Positions 25,501 through 38,105 of a stretch of DNA of 64,000 bases are shown piece by piece. Origin of the DNA: Monilinia fructicola (lineage: Eukaryota; Ascomycota; Leotiomycetes; Helotiales; Sclerotiniaceae); contig VICG01000006.1 of assembly GCA_008692225.1 (NCBI GenBank), positions 377,501-441,500 of the forward strand, in the 5' to 3' direction. The translations under genes were made by a program, and so were the position numbers. The number at the start of each line of letters is the position of its first letter. The stretch's first letter is position 1. The notes under the pieces are model-generated. The model was not told where the DNA came from, made no database searches, and saw only the letters and a list, made by a program, of their open reading frames with translations.

Positions 25501-28500
25501 ACAAATTGACAAGATACTGTACAAGATACTGTAGTAGCGACCTACTTACCTTGCTAACTTGGGCCGGACGGAAACCATCAGTATATTGATTAATTCATTT
25601 GTCCGGCGCTTCAGGGAATAGCCCGAGCCCGTTATTAGTTCTGCGGTAGAGGAAAGGCTGAAGGTGCCTCCAAGGGCCCAAGTCAAGTCTAACTCCAGAT
25701 TCGACTAACTAACCACTGCAAAAGACTATCCACCCTTAACAAGTAAGCGGAGGGAAATTAAGAAAAACGGCGTCTTCCTGACTTGGATATCATCAATGCT
25801 CACCTGCTGTAGAGTCTTAGACACGGCATGTTAATCATACATCCGGGAGCCTCAAAAGAAGGAAAGCGTAACGACTTCTATGATTTGGATTTGGATTTGG
25901 ATTTTGCCTTTGCCTTTGCCTTTGCCTCTGCCTTTGCCTTTGATTTTGATCAACACGGGCAGGGCAGTATGGGACAGTTGGTAAATAGGAGTTGTTTTTT
26001 TCTTCGGCTACAGATTACTCTGAAGCAATCTACCGAAAACTTCCAAGGTTGTCTACTCGACAGAGTACTGTACTCAATTCACACTCATCACACCGACCAA
26101 TAAGTGACGAGAACCGCAAATCAACGGTTGGTTACCCCTGCCTGGGCTTCCTTCCCATTCCCCCCCCAAAGCCACGTCGATTCGCAAATCATGATATCGC
26201 GGACTTTTCAGCTCAGCTCGTCTCCTCGTAGCATGTTCTGTTCGTAAGGAATACCAAATCCGGTCTATATCTACAGCAACGGTGACCATCTCCATTCTTC
26301 GTTTTTCTTTTTCTTTTTCTGTTTCTTTTTTTTTTCCTTTCTGGAATCTTCGTTTCCAGGTTTTGGGGCGTGTACAGTGTGGACAAATAAGTCTTGCCCG
26401 TTCGTGGACGGAACGTCGTGTAGATGGATCGTTTCATGTTTACCCACATACCACCACTACATTCCAGCCATGATCCATCATCATCATCATCATCTATCAA
26501 TCATCTGTATTCACTTCTGTCAAACTCTCCTTATCTCCGATGTAAAACGATTTAACACACTACAATACAACCTGGAATACGATACGGTACGATACGATAC
26601 GATACAACACCAAGTAAACATACCCCATAACAATATGATATGCTACCATACAAATAAGAAGATCCCCCCTATTCCCCCCCCATCCCCAACACTCATCCAT
26701 CCCATCCTCCATCCTCCATTCTCCCCCCTTCTCAAACTCCCCTTCTCTCCCTTCTCTTCCCTCCCCTCCCCTCCCCTTCCCGCACCTCCACCCACCACCC
26801 TCACCTCCCCCAAAACAAAATTACAACACAACACAACACAACAATACTCCGTCCAGCACAACACAACGCAACCCAATCCAGCCCACCCCATGCATCGCCT
26901 CAGTCCAAGCACCACACCAACACGGGATCCCAAACAGGACCCTCCCTGCCCCATCTCCCGTGCAACGTGCGTGCATGCGAGACCTCTCGTAACGTGCGGA
27001 ATGGTCGATCGCGCAGATGCGGTTTCCGCCGTCTGCTATTTATAGTGATGGTGATATTGGAAGTTAGTGATGGCTATAGTGGTAGTGAGAGTTATGGGTG
27101 CAGCTTCTACTGTGGTCGTAAGCGTGCTCTGTTGGACGGTTTGTGCTATGCTATGATGGTATGGTATGGTATGGTATAGTATAGTATGTGCTATGACGCG
27201 CCTAAACCGCGCAATACAATCCACCCACCCACCCATCCATCCATCCATCTCATCAGAGCGCAGCGGCAGTTCATCTGAATCAGACGTCTAGTTACTTGTC
27301 TTCGATTCATCTCCCAGCATCTGTACCCCGTGACGGCCAGCACCACACGAAGACTCTGCGCTCGCACGCTCGCCTCCCCCTCCCCTTCCCCTTCTCGGCT
27401 CGGCATGGCTCAGCCTCGCTCGAATCTTCCTTTCGTCCTCGCCCGCCCTCGCGCCCGTCGTTTCATGCATTGTTCGGATGAAACGCCGGTTCGTCCCATG
27501 TCCACATGCAGGCCGTGTCGCGCCCGGTAATCCTGTCCTTGGTTCCCCACCCCACCCCCTCCCCCTATCTCATCCACGATTCTTCATCCGCTGTTCTCCG
27601 CTGCTGTTTGATCCCGTCTCGTCGCTTCCTCGTCATTTCTCGCGGCGTGTGAATCATGCCCCGGTGTTCGGATCTAAGATGGGAATGGGAGGTGAGGGAC
27701 GGGATGGGAGATGGAGATGGAGATTCCAATCCTGTAGCCCCTACATGTATTTGTCTACGTGAACACGCTAACTACACGATAGCAAGACAAAGACAAGAAA
27801 GGAAAAAGAAAGGCAAGAAAAGGGAATGCAAAGCAAAGGACGAACCCCCGTCCATCCAAGTTCCTCCTCACTTTCAAGTCCCAGCTCCCACATACTGTAC
27901 CTACCTACATCCTTACATCCTTCATCCACACTACATAGTACACAGCAACAAACCCCATCGCAAAACCACGCACAATTCCCCACGCACGCCCCTCCGCAAA
28001 CCATCCCATCCCATCCCATCCACCCCCCACCAACAAACAGCAAACAGCAAACAGCAAACAGCACCTAAAGACCCACCCACCCAGAAACCTACAACGACGC
28101 AATACCAACCAGCCGCAGCAAGCGGCGCGTCGCATATCCACCACGGCTAGAGAAAAATAGGTGAGTGTATGTATGTCTGACGACAAGCAGAAGGTCAGGT
28201 GGAAAGCAGCAGATCATGTGAAAACCCGCTGTGGGTTCTACTTGTACGTACGATGCCATGACATGACATGACATGGTATGACATGGTATGCTATGCTATG
28301 CTATATTATATTATATTATATTGTACACTATGCCGTTGTACTCTACACATGTATACGTATACAGAAAAAGAAACAGAGAAACAGAAACAGAGAAACAGAA
28401 ACAGAAATACCCACCCCAAGTCCTAATCGCTATATGATTCTCCTGTTCCTGCCCTTTCCCCTTCCCCTTCCCCTTCCCCTCCCATTGCGCCAAATATCCG

Positions 28501-31500
28501 ACGTCCCTGCTTCCCGTTCGTCATCTCCTCGTTACCTTCCATCTATCCCATCCATCCCATCCATCCCATCCCATCACACCCCGCTCAGCCGAAAGCACAA
28601 ACGCAATTCTCCCCACCACCACATCAAAAAGCATACATGCAGTCCAGTCCAAGCAACAAATGTGCACTTCTATAAGATCATATATATGAATGCAGAGCGC
28701 ATAGCACGCAGATGGCGCACGATGATTTTGCGGCGCGGCTCAACGGCTCGTGGATGTGACGGGAGACATGCCATCATCGTTTTTATTCTCCCCTCGCCCC
28801 CCTCGCCCCTCATCGTTTAACGTTCTCCTCGGGCTCTGGGGGCGGCGTGGCAGATAGGGGTGTATTCCCACGCGCTGTATATTTCGATCGTTTCCGCTCG
28901 CGCGAGTCATTTCGTCGGCGCGAAGTTCTGGTGGGAAATTTAGATGGGGTGATGATGGGTGGGGGTTCATGGATATGTGCATGCATGTCATGATGTGTAT
29001 TGGATGTAGACGAGCACGCGACGAGACAGTACAATACACTGCAACGACCGATAAATAGCAGACAGGATATAGTCAAGGGGATCAAAGCCCGGGTTAGCAA
29101 GAATAAAACCGCACATGGTGCTACCAATCTTGGTCTGCGAGGAGTTGCATCTCTCACGGCCAGAGGATGGACTTGCAGTTGTATATCCATTCCTCGCAAT
29201 TTTTATGCCCTCGCCGAGGACCTCCAATATTCTGTTCCGTGGCCGTTGGTGAGTTCATGGGTTGCGCTTTGGGATGGTGCCTGCTTATCAGCTGACTTGT
29301 GTGTGCGCCACGGGTTTGTGGGTCTCCCTCTTGAGTCGCCGGCCGTTTGGATTGTATTGATTATGCAATGGGTATCTGGGTAATTGGATTTCAGCATGTT
29401 TTAGAAGGGTGGAGGGGTGAGATGGATGGGATTATGGAGGGTGTACTGGCTTTGCTTTGCACTGGCTCTGCTTTGTACTGGCTATGCTTTGCACTGGCTC
29501 TGCTCTGCTTCGCATTGATAACAATATATGCATATATTCTGGGCATACAATCTTGATAGGTAACAGATGTTTTCGGGGATGTATCTCTCAGCGTGCAGGA
29601 TCGCGTTGGAGGTTGAAGGACACATGAGGAAACGGGATAGGATGGGAATGGGTGTGTCTGTGCGCGGGGAACGGTGACGAATATTGAGGTGTTTCGATGC
29701 TGCAATACTTGCAGTGTACAGTATGCAGAAGTCGCAAGTATTGTGTATATGTAGGTATGTGTGTGAAGTTGATGATAGAGTAGACATTTAATGATCTGGA
29801 ACCCGCGGATACTTGAGAAGGACCTTGAGCACTTGGTTCAATGTAACCTTCAAATGCGAATTGACATTTTTGGACCTTGCCATGCTGAAATGTAGAAATT
29901 CTACACAGAAATACTGGCTGGATAAAGGCCGGGAGATTGGGATGAAACCCCCCACCTATTCAATTTGTTGGTACCGATGAAGAATGATGCAAATATATCT
30001 CCGCTTGACATGTTTCTGGTGGCACAACCAAGTAGTCAATATCTGAGATTGCAGATCATTCCGGCCTTTCAATCTGGTCTATTGGAACTTCATTTTGCAA
30101 AACCATGGGTGATCTCATCATTGCACCGGTTCGCTATATCTTCGAATCCGCGCGTGGCTTCTAGAATGGGTATGGCAAGATAGCATGATTCAGCAATCGT
30201 TCATCGTCGTGGCCATGTACCACGTGTAATGCACTTGGGCGGATCCGATGCAGGATTTTCTCAAAAGGGAATCTCCCAGTCAAGGGGAATCACATGATTG
30301 GGTTCCCATGCGAGGGAGGTCGTGGAAATTTCGAAATTTCGAAAGGGAAAGAACTTTCATAAAATAAGAGAAGTCTGTCTATTCTGTTACTACGAGGCGA
30401 GACTTGACAAGTCGCATTGTAGACAGGCACTAACCCGGGAGGCTCGCGTCTAATTCACCTCAATAAATCATGTGTCAATGTTGGGAAGCCTCACGTCCGG
30501 ACCGACTTGGCTGCCGACGGCGATCTTATTGTACCCGACATTTCAGCCAAAACTTCTTGCCCCGTTCCCATAGTATTATGTCTGTACATCACATCACAAG
30601 CCCTTGCTTTGATTCAGCATGCGAGTGCTCGTTAATAACGAGGCCACCAGATCGGTCATTTTTCTCAAATCTGACTTGTCGTCACCCTCGAGCAACTGAA
30701 AATATGCAGGCCGGGGTTATGAGATTGTGTCAAGCAATTTATTCTGGAAACCATTCACATTCCGGATACACCAGCATCAAGCAATCCGATTAGTAAATGA
30801 TGTGCGGTCAGCAGCGGGGCATGAAGGGAAAGGCAGCTGCAGGTGGGTTTTGTGGTGGAAAATCCATAGCCTTGCTATGCGGATATATTGCAAAACAAAA
30901 CATAGCATGATTGGCTTTTCGTCTCCAGGACAAACTTGATGTTGTGGTAGAACCGCCATAAGCTGAACGTTTTAATTCGTGGGCCAAAGTGAATAGAAAG
31001 GCGTCATATCTGGATGCCGACTGGTCAACTTGACTTCGAGGTCACACAAGCCCAGGCATTGCTCGCATTGGAAAGCTCCCACTTGAGTACAGCAACGGCA
31101 TCAGAAATCTTGGGAAGCGTATCATGGATGCCAGGACCGTGATTCATCTTCTTTCTTTTTTTATATATATCGATCATCCTCGGCGGTAACAGTTCATAGC
31201 AGATTCGATCGGTTCTTGACATTTTGCTTGGTATCAGCAATAATAATATCCTTATCCGAAGACCCGGCGATATTCCCCCCTCGTCCCCCTTCGTCCCCCC
31301 TCTCCCCCCGTTTCTTTTACATATTTTTTCCTTGCATATCCCGTGAGATGCCGAGTGTTCTTTGATATCACTGACGGGAGAGCGAGATGGCAAGATCCAA
31401 GATGATCCTCTCATGATTTCTTTTCCCCCAGGAAGTCTGGCCTTCTGGTGCAGAGCTGGGGTTGATTTTGTTTGTGATGAAATAACAAGCCTTCATGCGT

Positions 31501-31800
31501 GGGAAGAAAAGCAAAAAAGCAAAAACATCTTACATTCGCAGGTTAGCTCGCGCATCAGGAATTAAGGTGGAGTACATGGTAGATTTTCTGGCGGTAGATG
31601 CGATAATCATAATGAATTACGCTTTATAGAATTAGATTTCATAAGGCCAATACTGGGGAGTAGAGGAAAGGCAAGTCAAGTCAACAAACCTTGCTGTAGA
31701 GAAATGCGGAAATGCAGGAATGCAGAAATGCATATGTATCCATGGATGATATCAAAAGATCGGTCTGGAAAATGAGCTACAGCATCCCTACCTAGTAGGT
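25501..31800. other. Gene-empty stretch with low-complexity islands
   Basis: No gene recognised over 6.3 kb. Composition swings sharply. Pyrimidine-rich, C-rich blocks (26660-26880, 27360-27660, 27960-28090, 28440-28600) alternate with ordinary sequence and runs such as ctatgctatg (28285-28310). Open frames of 60-220 codons here are Pro/His/Ser-rich translations of C-runs, not proteins. Confidence 0.5.
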
Positions 31801-31836
31801 AGGTAGTGAGTACAGTAAGTGTAGTAAATGTAGTAA

Positions 31837-31934
31837 GAAATATAGGAAATATAGGAAATATAGGAAATATAGGAAATATAGGAAATATAGGAAATATAGG
31901 AAATATAGGAAATATAGGAAATATAGGAAATATA
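31837..31934. repeat. 9-bp minisatellite (AGGAAATAT)n
   Basis: About 11 perfect head-to-tail copies of aggaaatat. Confidence 0.95.
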
Positions 31935-32123
31935 CGGACCGGACTGCAGATGGATGTGCATTGTATACAGTAAGAAGTAAGTAGGTAGCATACGGTGGTA
32001 CTGTACCCATACGGAATATACAGGACAGGACAGGAGGGGAGGGGAGGGGAGGGAAGAGGAGAGGAGAGGAGAGGACAGTAAGGTTAGCGATCATCTATCA
32101 ATCATATCATTCATGGTTTGATG

Positions 32124-32170
32124 TACTCAGTCACTCAGTCACTCAGTCACTCAGTCACTCAGTCACTCAG
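32124..32170. repeat. 8-bp minisatellite (ACTCAGTC)n
   Basis: About six perfect copies of actcagtc. Confidence 0.95.
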
Positions 32171-32576
32171 AAGGATACGGTATCATGGATATCATGGATA
32201 TCAACAACGAATAGATAACCTTTCCTCCGTGTGCATATCAATCCCAGTCAAGAGAGGTCCGGAAGTACACAGTACAGAGTACAGAGTAAACGTGGTTCTT
32301 ACTAGTATACGGAGTAATAATAAGGCGATTGATCTATGCTGGGTCTGTAAAGAACTATCTAGAAGAAACTGGGGCCAGGGATAAGGACAGGTACGGGAAC
32401 GGGGACAGATACAGCTGGAGATACAGGTACAGATTACAAGTCACGGATTACAGTTTACGGATTACAGTTTACACGTACGGAAGGAAGAACAGAAGAACCG
32501 CATAAAAGGCAAAGATGTCAAAAGGCGGACAAGCACTTTGTGAAATACAAAAAGAAGTATAGAAGTATATAGAATA

Positions 32577-32945
32577 GTAGTAGTAATAATAATAGTAGTA
32601 GTAGTAATAAATAATAATGTAATAATAGTAATAATAGTATAATAGTAATAATAGTAATAATAATAATAGTAATAATAGTAATAATAGTAATAATAGTAAT
32701 AATAGTAATAATAGTAATAATAGTAATAATAGTAATAATAGTAATAATAGTAATAATAGTAATAATAGTAATAATAGTAATAATAGTAATAATAGTAATA
32801 ATAGTAATAATAGTAATAATAGTAATAATAGTAATAATAGTAATAATAGTAATAATAGTAATAATAGTAATAATAGTAATAATAGTACTTGTAGTAATAG
32901 TAATAATAGTAGTAATAGTAGTAATAGTAGTAATAGTAGTAATAG
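32577..32945. repeat. 9-bp minisatellite (TAATAATAG)n with AGT variants
   Basis: A nearly perfect 9-mer array at about 32666-32886 (about 24 copies). Shorter TAG and TAATAG variants flank it on both sides. It forms the left border of the AT-rich island. Confidence 0.95.
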
Positions 32946-32949
32946 TATT

Positions 32950-34560
32950 AATTCATATTCTTTTAAACTTTTCTAAGAGTATAAGAATAGATTAAGTTAA
33001 AGAATTATATATAGAATTTTATATAAAAAGGATTAAAAAAGCTTTTTGCTTTTAAATATATAGTTCTAGATTTTTAATTCTATAATATCTTAATTCTTTT
33101 ATATAATCTTAAAAAATATTTTAATATAAAAGTATATATATATAATATTAATTCTAATATACTCTTTTATTTTATTTAAAGTAAAATATTATTTATTTAG
33201 ATTAAAAAAATACTTTAAATAACTTTAATCTCTCTTAAATAAGCCTTAATTTATAATTTTAATATTTATAAATATTAAATTCTCGAGAATTTAAAAATAT
33301 TTTCTTCTTTTTAAAGAAGCTTTTCTTTCTTACTTTAACTTTTATTCTTTTTCTTTTTTATTATACTTATAAATAAATAAAGTCTTTTTATATATAAAAT
33401 ATATTCTTTTACTTCTTTTAATAATCTATTTTTACTATTTATTCTCTCTAAAGGCATTAGATTATTTAAAATATAAATATTTTAAGAATAAAATAATATT
33501 TAAAGTTTAATTTAAGTAAAGAGTAATATTATATTATAAAACTATATTTAATTAAAAGTTATAAAATTAAAAAAGTATTATTCTTATTATTATTAAAAAA
33601 GAGATTTTAAAAATAATAATAAAATTTAAATAATAAAATAATAATATTATAGCTTTATTAAATAACTTAATTAATTTAATTTTAGTTTTATAAATTCTTA
33701 TAATAAAAATTATAAATTTATAAAGAGTATTATATATAAATACTCGGGCGGGTTTTAAAAGAGGCATACGCCAAAATATAACTTATAATTATTCAATGGA
33801 ACCTTAATACAATTTTATAAGATTTATAGGTATTATAGATTTAGTATTTTTTTATATTTACTATAAAAATTTTGTATTATAAAATCCAATACTAAATGAA
33901 TAATAATATAATAAAATGTATAAATATTGAAAATTTAATAAAAAATTAGAGATTTATATTAATATTAAATAGTTTAACGAATATTATAGTTAAACTTATT
34001 AAACTTTGTTAAATAATAAAAGAAAAGCTAAATTTTGAATATCTTATTTTAGAATTTTAATATCTTTATTGATATTTAAAATATAAATTAATAAAGTTAA
34101 AAAATATAGGAAAATTTATAGGTTTCGAAGTGGTAAATTCGCTTATTTAGATTATATAAACATATTTTTTTGTTAAAAATTTAAATTTTCCAACCTTTTA
34201 TATCAATATATATATTGATATAATATAATAATATTAAATTTTAAAAATCATCTAATAAAACTTCAAAGCTTATATTATTTTTCTATAATTTTAATTTTTA
34301 ATATTTATATATTTTTGAATTTAAAATTAATAAATTAATAAATACTAAAATTTTCTAAAATCACTAACTTTATAATATTAATATTCTTTTAAAAATAATT
34401 TTTATAAATAAAAAACTTTATAGGAAGATCTTAAAATACTAAATCTAATATATATATAAGTTATATTAAATTATATTAAGATTTCGTTGAATAATTATAA
34501 GTTTTATATTCGCCTATGCCTCTTTTAAAACGCGCCCGAGTATTAAATCTTCGCCTTTTA
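32950..34560. other. AT-rich island, heavily mutated repeat DNA
   Basis: About 1.6 kb almost devoid of G and C apart from the two transposon termini. It borders abruptly on normal composition near 34560. This is what repeat-induced point mutation (C to T) leaves in ascomycete transposon remnants; the process is inferred from composition. The part at 32950-33740 has no recognisable coding remnant, and 33743-34540 is a separate element. Confidence 0.75.
33743..34540. mobile_element. Non-autonomous DNA transposon relic with long inverted termini
   Basis: Left end CTCGGGCGGGTTTTAAAAGA continuing GGCATACGCC. The right end, read on the minus strand, is CTCGGGCGCGTTTTAAAAGA continuing GGCATAGGCG. 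Similarity between the two ends continues inward for over 100 bp (both contain cttataattattcaa and tagatttagtatttt). TA flanks both sides (33741-33742 and 34541-34542), a likely TA target duplication as in Tc1/mariner/Fot elements. Length 798 bp, no transposase frame, interior extremely AT-rich. Confidence 0.75.
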
Positions 34561-34807
34561 AAATATATAAAGTAGAGTAAGTAAAGTAATAAGGAAGTAT
34601 TAGTAAATAGGTAATAAGTACGTATATAAATCTAATCATAAGTAACAAATAGTAAGTAAGCTGGAATAAGTAATAAGTAGATAATAAGTAATCCGTAATA
34701 AGTATACGGCACATTATCTTACGAGGCTATTGTAACTGTACTGTACTTACTGTATCTGGACTTCATACTCCATCTATCCGCTTATTCATCTGTTTATCCA
34801 TTCATTC

Positions 34808-34980
34808 ATGTACAATACAATCAATATGCATCCATCCATCCACATATTCATCCATCTACACATTTATTATATTCATCCATCCACACATTCATTCATCCAT
34901 CCATCCATCCATCCATCTAATCCATCCGTCCATCCTCCATCCTCCATCCTACATCCACACACACATCCATCCCTTCATCC
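34808..34980. repeat. CATC-type degenerate repeat
   Basis: Dense catccatccat and cacacat runs immediately left of the MITE-like element. The same motif resumes right of it (35263-35290), so the element may have inserted into this repeat. Confidence 0.7.
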
Positions 34981-34982
34981 AC

Positions 34983-35259
34983 CAGTGGGTGCACGGACTC
35001 ATAAAAACGTTAAAGTGTTAATATCTATATGTATTAAAATGTAATTTTTCGTTTTATTATAATACTATAAATTTAATCTTCAAGATTTTTATAATCTTTG
35101 AAATACATTATATTCTTTATTTATTTTTCTATAAGGATACGGAGTTTTATAAAAATTGATATATATCGAGATTAGTATTTTAAAATTGAAACACTTGATG
35201 TTATTTTTCATTAAAATCCATTGAGCATATTTTCGTTTTATGAGTCCGTGCACCCACTG
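34983..35259. mobile_element. MITE-like element with 20-bp terminal inverted repeats
   Basis: Perfect inverted termini CAGTGGGTGCACGGACTCAT at 34983-35002 and 35240-35259. The symmetry extends 3 bp further out (CAC...GTG). Interior of 277 bp is AT-rich and non-coding. The termini begin CAGTGGG, as in impala/mimp-type Tc1-mariner elements of fungi, but no TA duplication is visible at the borders. A diverged single end lies at 5740-5811. Confidence 0.8.
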
Positions 35260-35651
35260 GTGATCCATCCACACATCCATCCAGCCAGCCAGCGTGCCTA
35301 CCTCCTTCTGACAATGTACTCTACTCCATCTACTCCATCTACTCCATCTACTCTCCCAATCCAACCCAATCCAATCCAACCCATATCAATCAAATAATAT
35401 TGATATCAACTTGTCATGATGATGAGCCCCACTTATCATCCAAAGACGACCTACTCCGTCCCGTACCCAGATAACCTTGAACTTATTACTTATTGCTTAC
35501 CGGGTACCGCCTGTCCTTTTTTAGTCCCGTAGACCGGAACCTTCCTTACTTATCCCCCGCGCCGTTGATCCCAAAAAAATTGCATAAAAGCATTCACTCT
35601 CCCCCTCCCCTTCCAATTCTTTTAATTTCTTCCTGTATATCTTCCCTCCAC

Positions 35652-36519
35652 ATGTCACATTTGATCGCACGCTTGAGACTATCGACAACCGCAAGAATTC
35701 CCATCCACACAAAATATCAACATCGAAACTTCTCTCGTACAAACGCAATCATGGGTGTCACCAAGCATATCTTGAAGGAGGGTACGGGTGAGTCTCCTAA
35801 GGTTGGAGATACCGTCACCATTGAATACACCGGATGGGTGAAGGACGTGAACAAGGGAAGCACTCTTGAGGAGCAAAAGGTTACCCCACCGTAAGTTCTC
35901 TTCCCTTCGACATGCTCGATCGGTCTTCCTCTCCTGCCATGCCGCGTTTTCATCTTTCAGGAGCTGATCAACCGGTCTATAGCTTCGATTCATCGGTTGG
36001 CCGTGGTGCCTTTGTTGTTCAGATTGGCGTTGGTCAAGTCATCAAGGGTATGTCACTCCGCCATCCAATGAAAATGATATCGGATGTTGATTAACTCCCT
36101 TTTAGGCTGGGACGAGGGTGTGACCCAAATGAAGTTGGGTGAGAAGGCTACTTTGGACATCACACCGTGAGTGACACCTATCAATGGCATGGTTCAACGT
36201 CCAAGCAAGCTAATATATCTTCATAGTGATTACGCCTATGGCGCTCGGTAAGACGCTCCGAATCCCCCAAGTGTTTCTCTTTCCATATGCCGACTTGATG
36301 TCTCTCATCTTCCCCCCCCCCCCCCCCCACCCCCAAGAAAGGCGGTCATACTACTATTTGCGAATAGAATTGCTGATACTCGATTTTACAGTGGTTTCCC
36401 CCCCATCATTCCATCTCACTCAACTCTGATCTTGTAAGTCCCGGATTTGGTACACAGAATCTACAAGGATCTCCACTAACCATAGTTGCAGTGACGTTGA
36501 GCTTCAAAAGATCAACTAA
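35652..36519 (+). CDS. FKBP-type peptidyl-prolyl isomerase
   Basis: Single-domain FK506-binding prolyl cis/trans isomerase. Six exons: 35652-35890, 35961-36047, 36106-36166, 36227-36247, 36392-36433 and 36492-36519. The conserved core is present: KVGDTVTIEYTGWVKD, FDSSVGRGAFVVQIGVGQVIKGWDEGV, MKLGEKATLDI, PDYAYGARGFPPIIP and STLIFDVELQKIN. Exon 2 begins with one base too many directly at the splice site (cag-gagct at 35960-35961); dropping one G restores the frame. Two starts are possible. ATG at 35652 gives 158 residues with a basic, hydroxylated leader (MSHLIARLRLSTTARIP) like a mitochondrial presequence. ATG at 35751 (MGVTKHILKEG) gives a 125-residue FKBP12-type cytosolic form. Intron 4 contains a 17-C run (36312-36328). 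Confidence 0.92.
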
Positions 36520-38105
36520 GTGCGGAATATTCAAAGTTTTCAACCCTAGACCGTCGTGATGGCGAGGAAGCTCAGGCTTACGATGAATGAATGAACGAAT
36601 CCATAGCGGGGGAAGCAGACGTGACCATCCATTAAGTTGAGAATGAAATATCATGTTTTTCCAAACACCATCACACCCTTGGGCACCAGTGATTGATTTC
36701 ATGTTGATGAATATTACATCAGAAGTGACCAGATGAGATAAATGACCGGTGAAGCTAAATTTCTGTAATCCACTCTCAAGCTAGGATCTAAAACATACCG
36801 CCTTTCACAGTATGCAATCCCAGCTCTGCCACTTTCTCATCCTATTGGTTCACAGCAGCTCCCAAGATACTGCACTGCAAGCACTAGTATACAAAAGAGG
36901 TTGGCTCAACCATATGACGAGGGGCTGTGTATGTAGGTACCTACCTACCTAGGACGAATTATATGATGCATGGATGCAGTCTGTGATTGATCGGGGATGA
37001 GGAACGATACTGTCCTCCCTCGGTCGAATGATGGATATGATATTTGAACTCTGCATTATTACAGTGCTCATATATCCAGAGCATTGTTACCTCGCAGCTA
37101 TCGAATACGCTGCCACATAAACATAGGTAACCTTACACATAGGTCCCTTCATTCCCTCACTACTTGACCGTCTAGTCTGTATCTTTCTATCAAATTATGC
37201 CACCCACCTGGGCAACTTCTACTGTCCTTGCGAACGAACCGAACTACTGTATTGGTCGTGGCGAGTATCAAATGCATTCCGCTGTCTTGCTGTCTGTTTG
37301 TTCATTATGATTCATGTTCATCCAGGGTTGGTGATGTGACTTGTGTCATGTAATGTCATCTTAGCTTGGCTACTCTAGATGCTTCCATTTGTCATTTGTC
37401 ACTAGGAAGGAAATGTTGCTACGGTAAAGCCTCAGTGGCTGAAGAGGTTGGTCAAGTGTGGATGATGGATGATGGATGATGGATGATGGATGGATGGATG
37501 GAATAGGTTGATGGATGAATGATAAGCAACCAGTAATAGCTTCTTTTGTTCTGTACTCTCTCTTTTTATCTATCAAAATTCATTTGATGATTTTCATCTA
37601 TTCATCTACCTACCTAGTATCTCATCATCATTCAACAAATCATTCATTTTCCACAAACAACGCAAAACAAAACAAAACAAACAAAACAAAAAACAAACCC
37701 AAATAAAATAAATAAAGCAAAAGAGGATGAAAATAAATGCTACAATAAACCGATAAAATCTCGAGAAACCTATCAGCGTACTTGCTTCTACTCCCTTCCC
37801 TTTGTTATCTCTACTCTACCTCCTCTACCCGTGGACCTCTTCTCTACTGCCTACTCCCTACTCCCTACTACTTCACACGGTCATAACCCCACAATATTCA
37901 ACCACGACTCAACCCTTCAGTTGGTACCACCGGCAACCTGGAATATCTTAACAATTTTATTTAGTGAACCAGAAAATAATCATTTTTCTGGAACACTTCT
38001 CATCAAAACGTCAACATTCCATCAACATTAGACCTCCAAGATTCTGGCAAGCTGGGAAAACGCAAACTCTCCAACACGGATTCTCAGAGGCCAGATAAAA
38101 AGATC
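36520..38105. other. Intergenic between FKBP and E1
   Basis: Contains the FKBP 3' end and the E1 promoter. Repeats: gatggatgat (37459-37500) and AAAAC-rich sequence (37660-37720). Codons just before 38106 (38030-38105) read in frame with the E1 start as a basic peptide including GKRKLSNTDSQRPDKK, but lack an ATG, so part may be coding. Confidence 0.5.

Noticed and set aside
31788..32094. Minus-strand frames reading (YIS)n or (LYF)n
   Set aside because: Direct translation of the 9-bp minisatellite in two frames.
31837..32945. CRISPR-like arrays
   Set aside because: Units of 7-9 bp without spacers; plain tandem repeats in a eukaryotic genome.
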